Below, in pieces: positions 50,243 through 58,928 of a stretch of DNA of 64,000 nucleotides (positions within the stretch are counted from its first letter, which is position 1; each line of letters starts with the position of its first letter). The notes under the pieces are model-generated. The model had not been told where the DNA came from. It searched no databases and saw only the letters and a list, made by a program, of their open reading frames with translations. Where the stretch lies: positions 1 to 64,000 of the forward strand of contig JAHBZS010000017.1 in NCBI GenBank assembly GCA_019635285.1, written 5' to 3'. Source of the DNA: Rubrivivax sp. Lineage in GTDB: Bacteria > Pseudomonadota > Gammaproteobacteria > Burkholderiales > Burkholderiaceae_C. Position numbers and translations under genes: made by a program.

Positions 50243-50914
50243 TCAGCGCAAGCTGCGCAACGCGCGCAGGCTGCGCGTGCGCACGTCCACGTAGGGCGGC
50301 TTGAGGTGGAAGCGCGCCCCCGGCTTGCCGGCGGCGCGCGTCCAGCGCTGCATCCAGACGGTCTTCATGCCCACGCTGCGCGCCGCCTTCTGGTGCTGCA
50401 GCGTGTCCTCGACCAGCACGCAGCGGGCTGCGGGCACGCGCAGGCGCTTCAGCAGCGCGCGGAACATGCGCGCATCCGGCTTGGGCCGCAGCTCGCCGAA
50501 CATGCGCATGTCCTCGATGCTGATCAGCGCCTCGAAGTGGTGGCCAATGCCCAGCGCGCCGAGCACGCGCTCGGCATAGGCGCGCGGCGCGTTGGTCAGG
50601 ATGAACTTGCGGCCGCGCAGTTGCCGCAGCACGGCGACATCCGCGGCATGGCTGCGCACCACCTGCTCCAGCCCCGGCAGCAGGTGCGTGTGGTGCAGAA
50701 AGTGCGCCGCATCCACCGCATGGTGCTTGACCAGGCCCAGCAGAGTGGCGCCGTAGCGCAGCCAGTAGCGGCGGCGCAGCGCGTCGGACTCGTCCTTCGT
50801 CAGGCCCAGATGCTGCTGGATGTATTCGCCGAAGGACCGATGCAGCCCCGGCATCGACGCGCTCGACGCATCGTGCAGCGTGTCGTCCAGATCAAAAAGC
50901 CAGACGCGTTTCAT
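50243..50914 (-). CDS. HAD-family pyrimidine 5'-nucleotidase
   Basis: A 223-residue HAD hydrolase. Motif I is WLFDLDDTLHDAS at residues 5-17, motif II is KFILTNAP, and motif IV is CVLVEDTLQHQKAA. The cap segment MPGLHRSFGEYIQQHLGL matches the SDT1/pyrimidine 5'-nucleotidase group. It would dephosphorylate pyrimidine nucleotides. The start MKRVWLF at 50914 is preferred over 50974. It is divergent from the DUF2242 gene with overlapping -10-like hexamers between them. Confidence 0.87.
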   Translation of the reverse strand: MKRVWLFDLDDTLHDASSASMPGLHRSFGEYIQQHLGLTKDESDALRRRYWLRYGATLLGLVKHHAVDAAHFLHHTHLLPGLEQVVRSHAADVAVLRQLRGRKFILTNAPRAYAERVLGALGIGHHFEALISIEDMRMFGELRPKPDARMFRALLKRLRVPAARCVLVEDTLQHQKAARSVGMKTVWMQRWTRAAGKPGARFHLKPPYVDVRTRSLRALRSLR

Positions 50915-50940
50915 CGGGGCGGGAACTTCCGGGGGCGGTC

Positions 50941-50946
50941 GATAAT
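50941..50946 (+). promoter_or_regulatory. possible -10 of the DUF2242 gene
   Basis: GATAAT, 37 nt before the ATG at 50983. It overlaps GATTAT (50942-50947) on the minus strand, which could serve the HAD gene. Confidence 0.4.
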
Positions 50947-50982
50947 CATCGATTGACTGTGGAACAGCGGGCACGGCAGCGC

Positions 50983-51546
50983 ATGGATCTTCGGCGGACG
51001 CTTCGGCACCGGCTGGTCGCGGCCGCCGGCTGCGCGGCCGCGACGATGCTCGCGGGCTGCACCCTGCCGTCCGGCGTGGGCAGCGGCCCGCCGTCGGTGT
51101 ACCAGCACGAGCGTTTCCAGTCCGACGAGACCTTCTCGCGCCTGTTCGACGCCAACGTGCAGGACACCTGCGAGGCCGCGCGCCGTGCGCTGCTGAGCCA
51201 GGGCTACATCATCACCGCGTCGCGCAGCGACGCCATCGCCGGGGCCAAGCGCTTCCAGCCCGAAGGCGAGGTGCACATCGAGATCAGCTTCACCGTGGTC
51301 TGCGTGCCCGAGGGCCCGGACGGCGTGCTCGCCACCGCCTTCGTGTCGGCGCAGCAGGACCGCTACGCATTGAAGAAGGTGCCCAACAACACCAGCGTCG
51401 GTGTCGGCGTGTTCGGCTCGATCTCGGTGCCGCTGTCGTCTAGCGAGGACTCGCTGGTCAAGGTCGGCTCCGAGACCATCCCGGCCGGAGGCTTCTACGA
51501 CCGCTACTTCGCGCTGATGCAGCGCCTGCTCGCCGACATGCGCTAG
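50983..51546 (+). CDS. DUF2242 family lipoprotein
   Basis: A 187-residue predicted lipoprotein. The signal peptide has two arginines, a hydrophobic core and the lipobox LAGC with C26. The mature part has the DUF2242 pattern: YQHERFQSDETFSRLF, then DTCEAARRALLSQGYII, and a YALKKVPNNTSVGVGVFGS strand. Function unknown. ATG at 50983 gives a well-proportioned signal peptide; GTG at 50959 or TTG at 50953 would extend it by 8-10 residues. It is convergent with argB. Confidence 0.82.
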   Translation: MDLRRTLRHRLVAAAGCAAATMLAGCTLPSGVGSGPPSVYQHERFQSDETFSRLFDANVQDTCEAARRALLSQGYIITASRSDAIAGAKRFQPEGEVHIEISFTVVCVPEGPDGVLATAFVSAQQDRYALKKVPNNTSVGVGVFGSISVPLSSSEDSLVKVGSETIPAGGFYDRYFALMQRLLADMR

Positions 51547-51560
51547 GAGCCTGGGCGGGT

Positions 51561-52640
<1,080 letters not shown>

Positions 52641-52704
52641 TCATCCAAGGGCGACCGGGCCGACGCGACAGCGCGGCCGGGGCAGACATGAAGGAGATTG
52701 CGTC

Positions 52705-52980
52705 ATGAACCGAGGCATTGCCGCCACCCTGCTGGCCCTGGCCGCCGCCGCCGCGCAGGCGCAGGCCTACGACGGCGAGGTGATGAAGATCGACAAGGCG
52801 CAGAACAAGCTGACCTTGAAGCACGGCGAGCTGAAGGGCCTGGACATGCCGCCGATGACCATGGTCTTCCGCATGCAGGACGCCAAGGCGCTGGACACGC
52901 TGGCCGTCGGCGACCGCGTCAGGTTCGACGCCGCCAAGGTGGGCGGCGCCTACACCGTGACCGCCATCCGCAAGATGTAG
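52705..52980 (+). CDS. CusF-like periplasmic copper-binding protein
   Basis: A 91-residue protein with a signal peptide of about 20 residues (ending AQAQA). The mature part is one CusF domain: GEVMKIDKAQNKLTLKHGEL and the metal loop LDMPPMTMVFRM with two methionines. The tryptophan that caps copper in E. coli CusF is replaced by Met. It probably buffers Cu(I) or Ag(I) in the periplasm. A GAAGGAGA ribosome site precedes it. No efflux pump gene is adjacent. Confidence 0.85.
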   Translation: MNRGIAATLLALAAAAAQAQAYDGEVMKIDKAQNKLTLKHGELKGLDMPPMTMVFRMQDAKALDTLAVGDRVRFDAAKVGGAYTVTAIRKM

Positions 52981-53051
52981 CGCACGCGGCGCGCGCGGGC
53001 CCCGCGCGGGCCCGATAGCATGCGCCCGCACAACCTCAAGGAGACGGCCCC

Positions 53052-54095
53052 ATGGGAAGCACGCTGAGCCAGCTCGTCAACCACCAGGTGCGCCTGGCGT
53101 CGCGCCCCGTGGGCATGGCCACCGCCGAGAACTGGCGCTTCGGCACCGAGCCGGTGGCCGAGCCCGCCGACGGCGCGGTGCTGGTGAAGACGCTGGTGCT
53201 GTCGCTGGACCCGGCGATGCGCGGCTGGCTCAACGAAGGCAAAAGCTACATCCCGCCGGTGGGCATCGGCGAAGTCATGCGCGCCGGCGGCGTCGGCCGC
53301 GTGATCGCCTCGAAGAACCCCGACTTCGCGCCCGGCGACGTGGTCAGCGGCCTGCTCGGCGTGCAGGAATACTGCCAGGCCGCGGTGGGCGTGCCCGGCG
53401 GCCGGCTGGAGAAGATCGACCTGAAGGTGGGCACGCCGGCGCAGTGGCTCAACGTCTTCGGCATGCCCGGCATGACCGCCTATTTCGGCCTGATGGACAT
53501 CGGCCAGCCCAAGGCCGGCGAGACGCTGGTGGTGTCCGGCGCGGCCGGCGCGGTGGGCCAGACCGTGGGCCAGCTGGCCAAGATCAAGGGCTGCCGCGTG
53601 GTCGGCATCGCCGGCGGCGCGGCCAAGTGCGACTGGGTGGTCAAGGAGCTGGGTTTCGACGCCTGCATCGACTACAAGGGCGGCTCGGTGCGCGAGGGCC
53701 TCAAAGCCCACTGCCCCAAGGGCATCGACATCTATTTCGACAACGTCGGCGGCGACATCCTCGACCATGCGCTGGCCAAGCTGGCGCCCAAGGCGCGCAT
53801 CGTCATCTGCGGCGCGATCAGCCAGTACAACAACACCGCGCCGATGCAGGGCCCCAAGAACTACATGTCGCTGCTGGTCAACCGGGCGCGCATGGAAGGC
53901 ATGGTGGTCTTCGACTATGCCGCGCGCTTCCCGCAGGCCATCGCCGAGCTGGCCGGCTACCTGAAGGACGGCCGCATGAAGAGCAAGGAAGACATCGTCG
54001 ACGGTGGCGTGGCCGCCTTCCCGCAGACGCTGAACAAGCTCTTCGCCGGCGAGAACTTCGGCAAGCTGGTGCTGCGCGTGGCGGCCGACGATTGA
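53052..54095 (+). CDS. NADP-dependent MDR-family oxidoreductase (CurA-like)
   Basis: A 347-residue zinc-independent medium-chain reductase. MDR landmarks are DPAMRGWLNEGKSYIPPVG, the NADPH motif SGAAGAVGQTVGQLAKIKG near residue 160, and YFDNVGGDILDHAL. It resembles prostaglandin/leukotriene B4 reductases and CurA, which reduce activated double bonds using NADPH. The substrate is unknown. An AAGGAG sits before the ATG. It is convergent with the following gene. Confidence 0.9.
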   Translation: MGSTLSQLVNHQVRLASRPVGMATAENWRFGTEPVAEPADGAVLVKTLVLSLDPAMRGWLNEGKSYIPPVGIGEVMRAGGVGRVIASKNPDFAPGDVVSGLLGVQEYCQAAVGVPGGRLEKIDLKVGTPAQWLNVFGMPGMTAYFGLMDIGQPKAGETLVVSGAAGAVGQTVGQLAKIKGCRVVGIAGGAAKCDWVVKELGFDACIDYKGGSVREGLKAHCPKGIDIYFDNVGGDILDHALAKLAPKARIVICGAISQYNNTAPMQGPKNYMSLLVNRARMEGMVVFDYAARFPQAIAELAGYLKDGRMKSKEDIVDGGVAAFPQTLNKLFAGENFGKLVLRVAADD

Positions 54096-54114
54096 CGCGG
54101 CCCGCGCCGGGCCC

Positions 54115-54825
54115 TCAAGCGGGCCGGGCGTCGTGGAAGACCAGCTCCAGCCCGAGGCGCTGACCGCTGCGCACGCGGCTGATGGCGTGCCTGAGCTGGA
54201 CCCTGTAGGGACCCTTCGCACCCTGGTGCGGGCGCTGCGCGACGGCGATCACCGCCGCGTCGCCCTGGCGCAGAGGCAGCACCATCGGCCGCGACTGCAT
54301 GCGCGGCCGCTGCTCGGTCATGACGAACTCGCCGCCGGTGAAGTCCTCGCCCGGTGCGCTGAGCAGCGCCACCAGCTGCAGCGGGAAGACCCACTCGCCA
54401 TCGTTGTACTGGCGCAGCGCCGCGTAGCCGCCTGCGTTCAGGCGACTCAGGTGCGACTGCGCACGCGTCTGGCCGGCCTCGCGTTGGCGGGCCATGCAGG
54501 CCTCCAGCGTGTCGGGATAACGCTGCGCCAGCCCCAGCGTGTCGTTCCAGCGGTGGGCGATCGGCAGCAGCTGCCGGTAGAAGCCGGCGCGCAGATCGGC
54601 GACCAGCGCAGGCGGGGCCGCCGGGAAATGGAACTGCTCGCCATCGCCCAGGTCCTGCGACGCCAGCGACACCTTGCGCCCCACACCCGGCGCATCGCAC
54701 AGCGCCGCCAGCTCGCGCACCTGGCGCTCGTCCAGCAGGCCGGGCAGCAGCGCATGGCCCTCCTCGTCCAGCTGCCGGCCGAGGTCCGCCCAGTCGAGGC
54801 GGGCGACGAGGTCTTGGGTGCTCAT
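54115..54825 (-). CDS. 2OG-Fe(II) oxygenase-like protein with degenerate iron site
   Basis: A 236-residue paralogue of the oxygenase at 57253-58002; they align over nearly full length, with VFPLQ, GGEFVMT, LRQGDA and RHAISRVRSGQR shared. The HxD iron-binding triplet, HQD (153-155) in the paralogue, is here R138-Q139-Y140. The distal His (H213) and the 2-oxoglutarate Arg (R223) remain. It may be inactive as an oxygenase, or act as a partner subunit. It follows ada by 22 nt and would be induced with it. Confidence 0.82.
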   Translation of the reverse strand: MSTQDLVARLDWADLGRQLDEEGHALLPGLLDERQVRELAALCDAPGVGRKVSLASQDLGDGEQFHFPAAPPALVADLRAGFYRQLLPIAHRWNDTLGLAQRYPDTLEACMARQREAGQTRAQSHLSRLNAGGYAALRQYNDGEWVFPLQLVALLSAPGEDFTGGEFVMTEQRPRMQSRPMVLPLRQGDAAVIAVAQRPHQGAKGPYRVQLRHAISRVRSGQRLGLELVFHDARPA

Positions 54826-54847
54826 GCGCTGCCCTGTCCGCGTTCCT

Positions 54848-55936
54848 TCAGGCGGATTCGCGGCTCAGCAGCTCGCGCTTGCGCTCGACGCCCCAGCGGT
54901 AGCCGGAGAGTTCGCCGCTGCGGCGCACCACCCGATGGCAGGGGATGGCGACGGCCAACGGGTTGGCGCCGCAGGCCTGCGCCACCGCACGCACGGCCTT
55001 GGGCTGGCCGATGCGCGCGGCAACCTGCGCATAGCTGACGGTCGCCCCCGGCGGCACCTCGCGCAGCGCTTGCCACACGCGCTCCTGGAAGGCGGTGCCC
55101 TGCACGTCCAGCGGCAGGTTCAGGCCCAGCGAAGGCGCCTCGACGAAGCCCACGACCTGCGCCACCAGCCGCTCGAAGGCAGCGTCCCCGCCGATCAGCA
55201 GCGCCTTCGGAAACTGGTCCTGCAGGTCTTCGACCAGGCTTTCCGGGTCGTCGCCCAGCAGAATGGCGCAGATGCCGCGCTGGCTTTGAGCCACCAGGAT
55301 CGCGCCCAGCGCACATTGCCCCACCGCAAAACGGATCTGCATGTTGGGCCCTCCCGCACGGTAGTCGCGCGCGCGCATGCCCAGCAGGCCGTTCGAGGCG
55401 GCGTAGAAGCGGCTGTTGGAGTTGAAGCCCGCGCCGTAGATCGCCGCGGTCACCGTGGCGTCCTTGCCGCCCAGTTCGGCGCGCAGCTTGTGCGCGCGAA
55501 AGGCGCTGGCATAGGCCTTCGGCGTCAGGCCGGTCTGCGACCTGAAGACGCGGTGGAAGTGGAACGGGCTCAAGCCCACCGCCGCGGCCAGCGCATCCAG
55601 GGCCGGTGACGTCTCCGCGCGCTCGATCAGCCGGCAGGCTTTGGCCACCAGCGCCGCACGCTGCGCCGCCACGGCCGTGCGGTCGCCGGCCGCTCGCTGG
55701 CTGGCGCGATAGCCGGCGGCCTTGGCCGCGCGTTCGGTGGCGAAGAACTCGACGTTTTCGCGCCGCGGCAGGCGGGTGGACGCGCTGGGCCGGCAGTACA
55801 CGCCGGTGGTGCGCACGCCGTAGACAAAATGCCCGTCGGCCCGCGCGTCGCGCGCCTGCACCGCCGCCCAGCGCTGCGCGTCGCTGGCATAAGCGGCCGT
55901 GGGGGCCTGTGAGCGGGTCTTCGTGGTGGTGTTCAT
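54848..55936 (-). CDS. ada: Ada-type regulator / O6-methylguanine-DNA methyltransferase
   Basis: A 362-residue three-domain protein. Residues 20-90 match the Ada methylphosphotriester sensor, but of the zinc ligands C38, C42, C69 and C72 (E. coli numbering) only the first is kept: C48, then A52, S79, A82. An AraC HTH follows (95-195; SPFHFHRVFRSQTGLTPKAY). The C-terminal methyltransferase has PCHRV with C333 and looks active. A box AAT-N6-GCAA at 55998-56010 precedes it. It would repair O6-methylguanine; how it senses damage without the zinc site is open. Confidence 0.93.
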   Translation of the reverse strand: MNTTTKTRSQAPTAAYASDAQRWAAVQARDARADGHFVYGVRTTGVYCRPSASTRLPRRENVEFFATERAAKAAGYRASQRAAGDRTAVAAQRAALVAKACRLIERAETSPALDALAAAVGLSPFHFHRVFRSQTGLTPKAYASAFRAHKLRAELGGKDATVTAAIYGAGFNSNSRFYAASNGLLGMRARDYRAGGPNMQIRFAVGQCALGAILVAQSQRGICAILLGDDPESLVEDLQDQFPKALLIGGDAAFERLVAQVVGFVEAPSLGLNLPLDVQGTAFQERVWQALREVPPGATVSYAQVAARIGQPKAVRAVAQACGANPLAVAIPCHRVVRRSGELSGYRWGVERKRELLSRESA

Positions 55937-55960
55937 GGGCTCATTCCTCGATGAGCATTC

Positions 55961-55966
55961 AGTATC
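55961..55966 (-). promoter_or_regulatory. probable -10 of ada
   Basis: GATACT on the minus strand, 31 nt downstream of the Ada box and 24 nt before the ada ATG. GAGGAA then serves as ribosome site. Confidence 0.5.
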
Positions 55967-55974
55967 GGTCGGAC

Positions 55975-56008
55975 TTCGATCGCAAGCACTCGGTTTCTTG
56001 CGATCGAA
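55975..56008. promoter_or_regulatory. inverted repeat overlapping the Ada box
   Basis: TTCGATCGCAAG (55975-55986) and CTTGCGATCGAA (55997-56008) form a perfect 12-bp inverted repeat with a 10-nt spacer. The right arm contains the GCAA half of the Ada box; the left arm is a second, inverted partial box. Confidence 0.6.
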
Positions 56009-56010
56009 TT
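55998..56010 (-). promoter_or_regulatory. Ada box upstream of ada
   Basis: The minus strand reads AATTCGATCGCAA, matching the E. coli Ada operator pattern AAT-N6-GCAA. It is identical to the box at 58047-58059 and at the same 31-nt distance from its -10. Confidence 0.65.
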
Positions 56011-56034
56011 CCTGTACCCATCCAGGCGGTGCCC

Positions 56035-56583
56035 TCAGAACAGCGCCGCCGTCTGCGGCACGGCGGCGCGGGCATCGATCGCCGCTTCATGCTCTAGCAG
56101 CCAGCGCTTGCGCTGCAGCCCCCACGCAAAACCCTTCAGGTCGCCGTTCGCGCCCAGCACCCGATGGCAGGGCACGAGGATGGCGATCGGGTTGGCGCCC
56201 ACGGCCGCACCCACGTCCAGCGCCGCACGCCAGTCGGTGAGGCCCAACGACCGGCCGAGCGCCCCATAGGTCATCGTCTGCCCCGCCGGGATGCGACGCA
56301 GCGCCGCCCAAACGCGCTGCTCCAGTTCGGTGCCGGCGGCTGCCGTGGCGATGCCGTCGAGCCCATCCAGCGCGCCGTCGAAGTAGCGTTGCAGCGCGTC
56401 GGCCATCGCGGCCGGTGGCGGACCTTCACTCAGCGCCAGGCCGCCGCCGTACTGCGCCTGCAGGTGATCGTGCAGGCGCCGGCGCCGGTCCGCGAACGAC
56501 AGTGCGCGCACGCCACCCTGTGCATCGGTGGCCAGCCGCATGGCGCCCAGGGGCGACGGCAAGTGACTCAGAACGATCTTCAT
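56035..56583 (-). CDS. ogt: methylated-DNA-protein cysteine methyltransferase (Ogt type)
   Basis: A 182-residue suicide repair protein that removes alkyl groups from O6-alkylguanine. The acceptor cysteine is in ILVPCHRVLG, followed by GDLKGFAWGLQRK; the MTYGALGRSLG recognition helix is present. ATG at 56583 overlaps the alkB stop (ATGA). It therefore adds a second methyltransferase besides Ada in the same regulon. Confidence 0.93.
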   Translation of the reverse strand: MKIVLSHLPSPLGAMRLATDAQGGVRALSFADRRRRLHDHLQAQYGGGLALSEGPPPAAMADALQRYFDGALDGLDGIATAAAGTELEQRVWAALRRIPAGQTMTYGALGRSLGLTDWRAALDVGAAVGANPIAILVPCHRVLGANGDLKGFAWGLQRKRWLLEHEAAIDARAAVPQTAALF

Positions 56584-57248
56584 GTCTTCGCTCCTCGCGG
56601 CCCCGCCTGGCGGAAGCTCAGGTTCACGCGCTGGCTGCCCAGCCGCGGGTGCGGCTCGCCCTTCAGCGGCAGGACGCCGTGATAGCGCAGGCGATCCTCG
56701 GCGCCCCAGACGACCACGTCGCCGTGGTCTACGGGCAGCTTCGTCGTCGGGTCCGCGCGCCGATGGCCGCCGAACAGGAAGGTCGCGGTCGCCCCCAGCG
56801 ACACCGAGACGATGGGCGCGCGGTGGTCGCGCTCGTCCTTGTCCTGGTGCAGACTCAACCTCGCGCCAGGCTGGTAGCGGCTGACCAGACAGGCGTCGGG
56901 CCGGAAGTCGTCGAAGCCGGCCGCCGCGGCCCCGGCATGGGCCAGCCGCGCGAACCCCTCGGGCATCGCCGGCCAGGGCCGGCCGCTCACGGGGTCGATG
57001 AGCGAGTAGCGATAGCCGCGGCCGTCGCTGGTCCAGCCCAGCGCGCCGCAGTTGGTCAGCGCCACCGACATGCTGAAGCCGCCGGGCGTCACCATGTGCC
57101 GGAACGGCGCGGCCTGCTGGATCGCCGTGAGCGAGTCCCACAGTTCGTCGGCCCAAGGCAGCGCGAAGCCGCGCAGCACGCAGGCCCGCGGCCCGATGGC
57201 CTGCACCGTGTCGCGCTCCGGCTCGTCGAACAGGCTGGGCGAGTGCAT
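56580..57248 (-). CDS. alkB: alpha-ketoglutarate-dependent DNA dealkylase AlkB
   Basis: A 222-residue 2OG-Fe(II) oxygenase that reverses 1-methyladenine and 3-methylcytosine damage. Iron ligands are in LSLHQDKDERD (HxD) and RYHGVLPLKG (distal His), and RVNLSFR carries the 2-oxoglutarate arginines. MVTPGGFSMSVALTNCG is typical of AlkB. It starts at 57248, 4 nt after the preceding stop, or at 57263 with a short overlap. It is in the middle of the Ada-box operon. Confidence 0.94.
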   Translation of the reverse strand: MHSPSLFDEPERDTVQAIGPRACVLRGFALPWADELWDSLTAIQQAAPFRHMVTPGGFSMSVALTNCGALGWTSDGRGYRYSLIDPVSGRPWPAMPEGFARLAHAGAAAAGFDDFRPDACLVSRYQPGARLSLHQDKDERDHRAPIVSVSLGATATFLFGGHRRADPTTKLPVDHGDVVVWGAEDRLRYHGVLPLKGEPHPRLGSQRVNLSFRQAGPRGAKT

Positions 57249-57252
57249 GGCG

Positions 57253-58002
57253 TCAGCGCGCATCGTGGAAGATCAACCCGACCGTGTGCCGGTGGCCGCT
57301 GCGCACGCGGCTGACGCCGTGGCGCATCGCCACCTTGCGCGCCGCGCCACGCGCGCCGGCCTCCGGGCGCTGGTGCACCGCGAACACCACGGCATCGCCC
57401 TGGCGCAGCGGCACCACGTCCGCACGCTGATACCCCGGTCGGGCCTGGGTCATCACGAATTCGCCGCCGCTGAAGTCCTGCCCGGGCTGCGACAGCAGGA
57501 CCGCCACCTGCAGCGGAAACACATGTTCCCCGTACAGGTCCTGATGCAGGCAGTTGTAGTCGCCCTCGCCGTACTGCAGCAGCAGCGGCGTGGGGCGCGT
57601 CTGGCCCGCACGATGGCAGCGCTCCAGAAAGGCCTCGAGCGTGGCCGGGTAAGCGACGTCGATGCGCAGCTGCCGGTTCCAGCGCGTGGCCGTCGGCACC
57701 AGCCGGGGATAGAGCGCGTGCCGCAGCTGTTCGAGCAGCGGCGGCAGCGGGTAGGCGAAGTACTTGTACTCACCGCGGCCGAAGCCGTGCCGCGCCATCA
57801 CCACCTTCGAGCGGTAGCCGTCTTCGCGCACATACCGCGCCGCCAGTTGCCGGCATTGCGTGGGCGTCAGCAGTCCGGGCAGCACGGCGTGGCCGTCGGC
57901 GTCCAGCGCGCGTTCGACGCCCGTCCAGTCCTGCGCGTCGACACCGCCGGGCCGGCGCGCGGTGCTCTCCTCGGTCCTCGTGTGGCTGTGCGATGGATGC
58001 AT
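57253..58002 (-). CDS. 2OG-Fe(II) oxygenase of the alkylation regulon
   Basis: A 249-residue oxygenase. The facial triad is H153-x-D155 (LHQDLYGE) and H228 (MRHGVSRV), with R238 for 2-oxoglutarate. It is often annotated as a prolyl-hydroxylase-like protein; its position as first gene of an Ada-controlled operon with alkB and ogt suggests a DNA or RNA dealkylation role. It has a degenerate paralogue behind ada. ATG at 58002 is 7 nt from TAGACT, so the transcript should be leaderless. Confidence 0.85.
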   Translation of the reverse strand: MHPSHSHTRTEESTARRPGGVDAQDWTGVERALDADGHAVLPGLLTPTQCRQLAARYVREDGYRSKVVMARHGFGRGEYKYFAYPLPPLLEQLRHALYPRLVPTATRWNRQLRIDVAYPATLEAFLERCHRAGQTRPTPLLLQYGEGDYNCLHQDLYGEHVFPLQVAVLLSQPGQDFSGGEFVMTQARPGYQRADVVPLRQGDAVVFAVHQRPEAGARGAARKVAMRHGVSRVRSGHRHTVGLIFHDAR

Positions 58003-58009
58003 GGCTCGC

Positions 58010-58015
58010 AGTCTA
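58010..58015 (-). promoter_or_regulatory. probable -10 of the 2OG oxygenase-alkB-ogt operon
   Basis: TAGACT on the minus strand, 7 nt before the ATG at 58002 and 31 nt downstream of the Ada box. Confidence 0.5.
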
Positions 58016-58046
58016 GGAACGCCCGGTGCGCCGGACACTCCGATCC

Positions 58047-58059
58047 TTGCGATCGAATT
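58047..58059 (-). promoter_or_regulatory. Ada box upstream of the 2OG oxygenase-alkB-ogt operon
   Basis: AATTCGATCGCAA on the minus strand, part of GAATTCGATCGCAAG, a 15-bp identity with the region before ada. It would be centred near -50 from the predicted start, where Ada binds in E. coli. Confidence 0.65.
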
Positions 58060-58119
58060 CGAACTCCGCCCGCGGCCGGGCCGCGGTTTGAAAGGCAGCG
58101 TCAGGCGCGGGCCCGCGCG

Positions 58120-58545
58120 TCAGCCGCCCGCCTTCGGGTACAGCAGCATCTGCGTGCAGCGGAACAGCACCAGCGTGCGGCCGCTCTGCACGTGCGTGAC
58201 CACCGCGTCCCAGACCTGCGTGGTGCGGCCCAGGTGCGCCGGCGTGGCCGTGGCCGCCACCGTGCCGTCGAGCGTGGTGCCCAGGTGGTTGGACTTGAGC
58301 TCGACGGTGGTGAAGCCGCTGGCGCCGTCCGGCAGGTTGAGCAGGCAGCCGTAGCCGCACAGCGTGTCGGCCAGCGTCACCAGGCTGCCGGCGTGCAGGT
58401 AGCCGTTGGGCGCCATCAGAGTGGCACGCACCGGCATCTCGGCGCGCACCTCGCCCGGCGTGGCCAAGGTGACGACCAGGCCCAGGTGGCCCGGCAGCTT
58501 GCCGACGCCGCGCTCGTTGAACTGTTCGACGCTCAACATCGGCAT
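58120..58545 (-). CDS. PaaI-type hotdog thioesterase
   Basis: A 141-residue hotdog-fold protein. MAPNGYLHAGSLVTLADTLCGYG is the PaaI/YbdB-like active-site region, and TTVELKSNHLGTTLDG is the following strand pair. It probably cleaves an acyl-CoA. ATG at 58545 (MPMLSVEQF) has AGGAGCC 7 nt upstream and overlaps the ridA stop (TGATG). It is the last gene of the nucleoside-salvage run, so its link to that pathway is unclear. Confidence 0.85.
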   Translation of the reverse strand: MPMLSVEQFNERGVGKLPGHLGLVVTLATPGEVRAEMPVRATLMAPNGYLHAGSLVTLADTLCGYGCLLNLPDGASGFTTVELKSNHLGTTLDGTVAATATPAHLGRTTQVWDAVVTHVQSGRTLVLFRCTQMLLYPKAGG

Positions 58546-58928
58546 CAATGGCTCCTGCGTGCGGTGACCTGGATCTCGATGCGCATGCGCGGGTCCAGCA
58601 ACTGCGCGCTGATCATCGTCGCCGCCGGCCGCACCTGGCCGAAATGCTGGCGCAGCACCGGCCAGCAGCGCTCGAACTCGGCGGCCTGCGGCACGATGTA
58701 CAGCACGCGCACCACGTCGGCCAAGGTGGCGCCGGCCTCGCGCAGCGCGGCGTCGATGTTGCGCAGGCACTGCCCGGTCTGCGCGGCGATGTCGTCGGTG
58801 ATGCTCATCGTCGCATAGTCGAAGCCGGTGGTGCCGGAGACGAAGATCCAGTCGCCGTCGACCACCGCACGCGAGTAGCCGATCTGTTCTTCGAAGGGCG
58901 AGCCGGACGAGATCAGGCGTCGGGTCAT
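58545..58928 (-). CDS. RidA family protein
   Basis: A 127-residue RidA/YjgF-type protein. WIFVSGTTGFDYATM, GQCLRNIDAALREAGATLADVV and the MRIEIQVTARR end with a conserved arginine are typical. RidA enzymes deaminate reactive imines; this one belongs to a more divergent subgroup. It overlaps the deoA stop (ATGA) and the thioesterase start. Confidence 0.86.
   Translation of the reverse strand: MTRRLISSGSPFEEQIGYSRAVVDGDWIFVSGTTGFDYATMSITDDIAAQTGQCLRNIDAALREAGATLADVVRVLYIVPQAAEFERCWPVLRQHFGQVRPAATMISAQLLDPRMRIEIQVTARRSH

Noticed and set aside
50953-50982. TTG (50953) or GTG (50959) start for the DUF2242 lipoprotein
   Set aside because: The ATG at 50983 gives a standard lipoprotein signal peptide; the extension adds polar residues before it. 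The GATAAT 6 nt from the TTG keeps this not fully closed.
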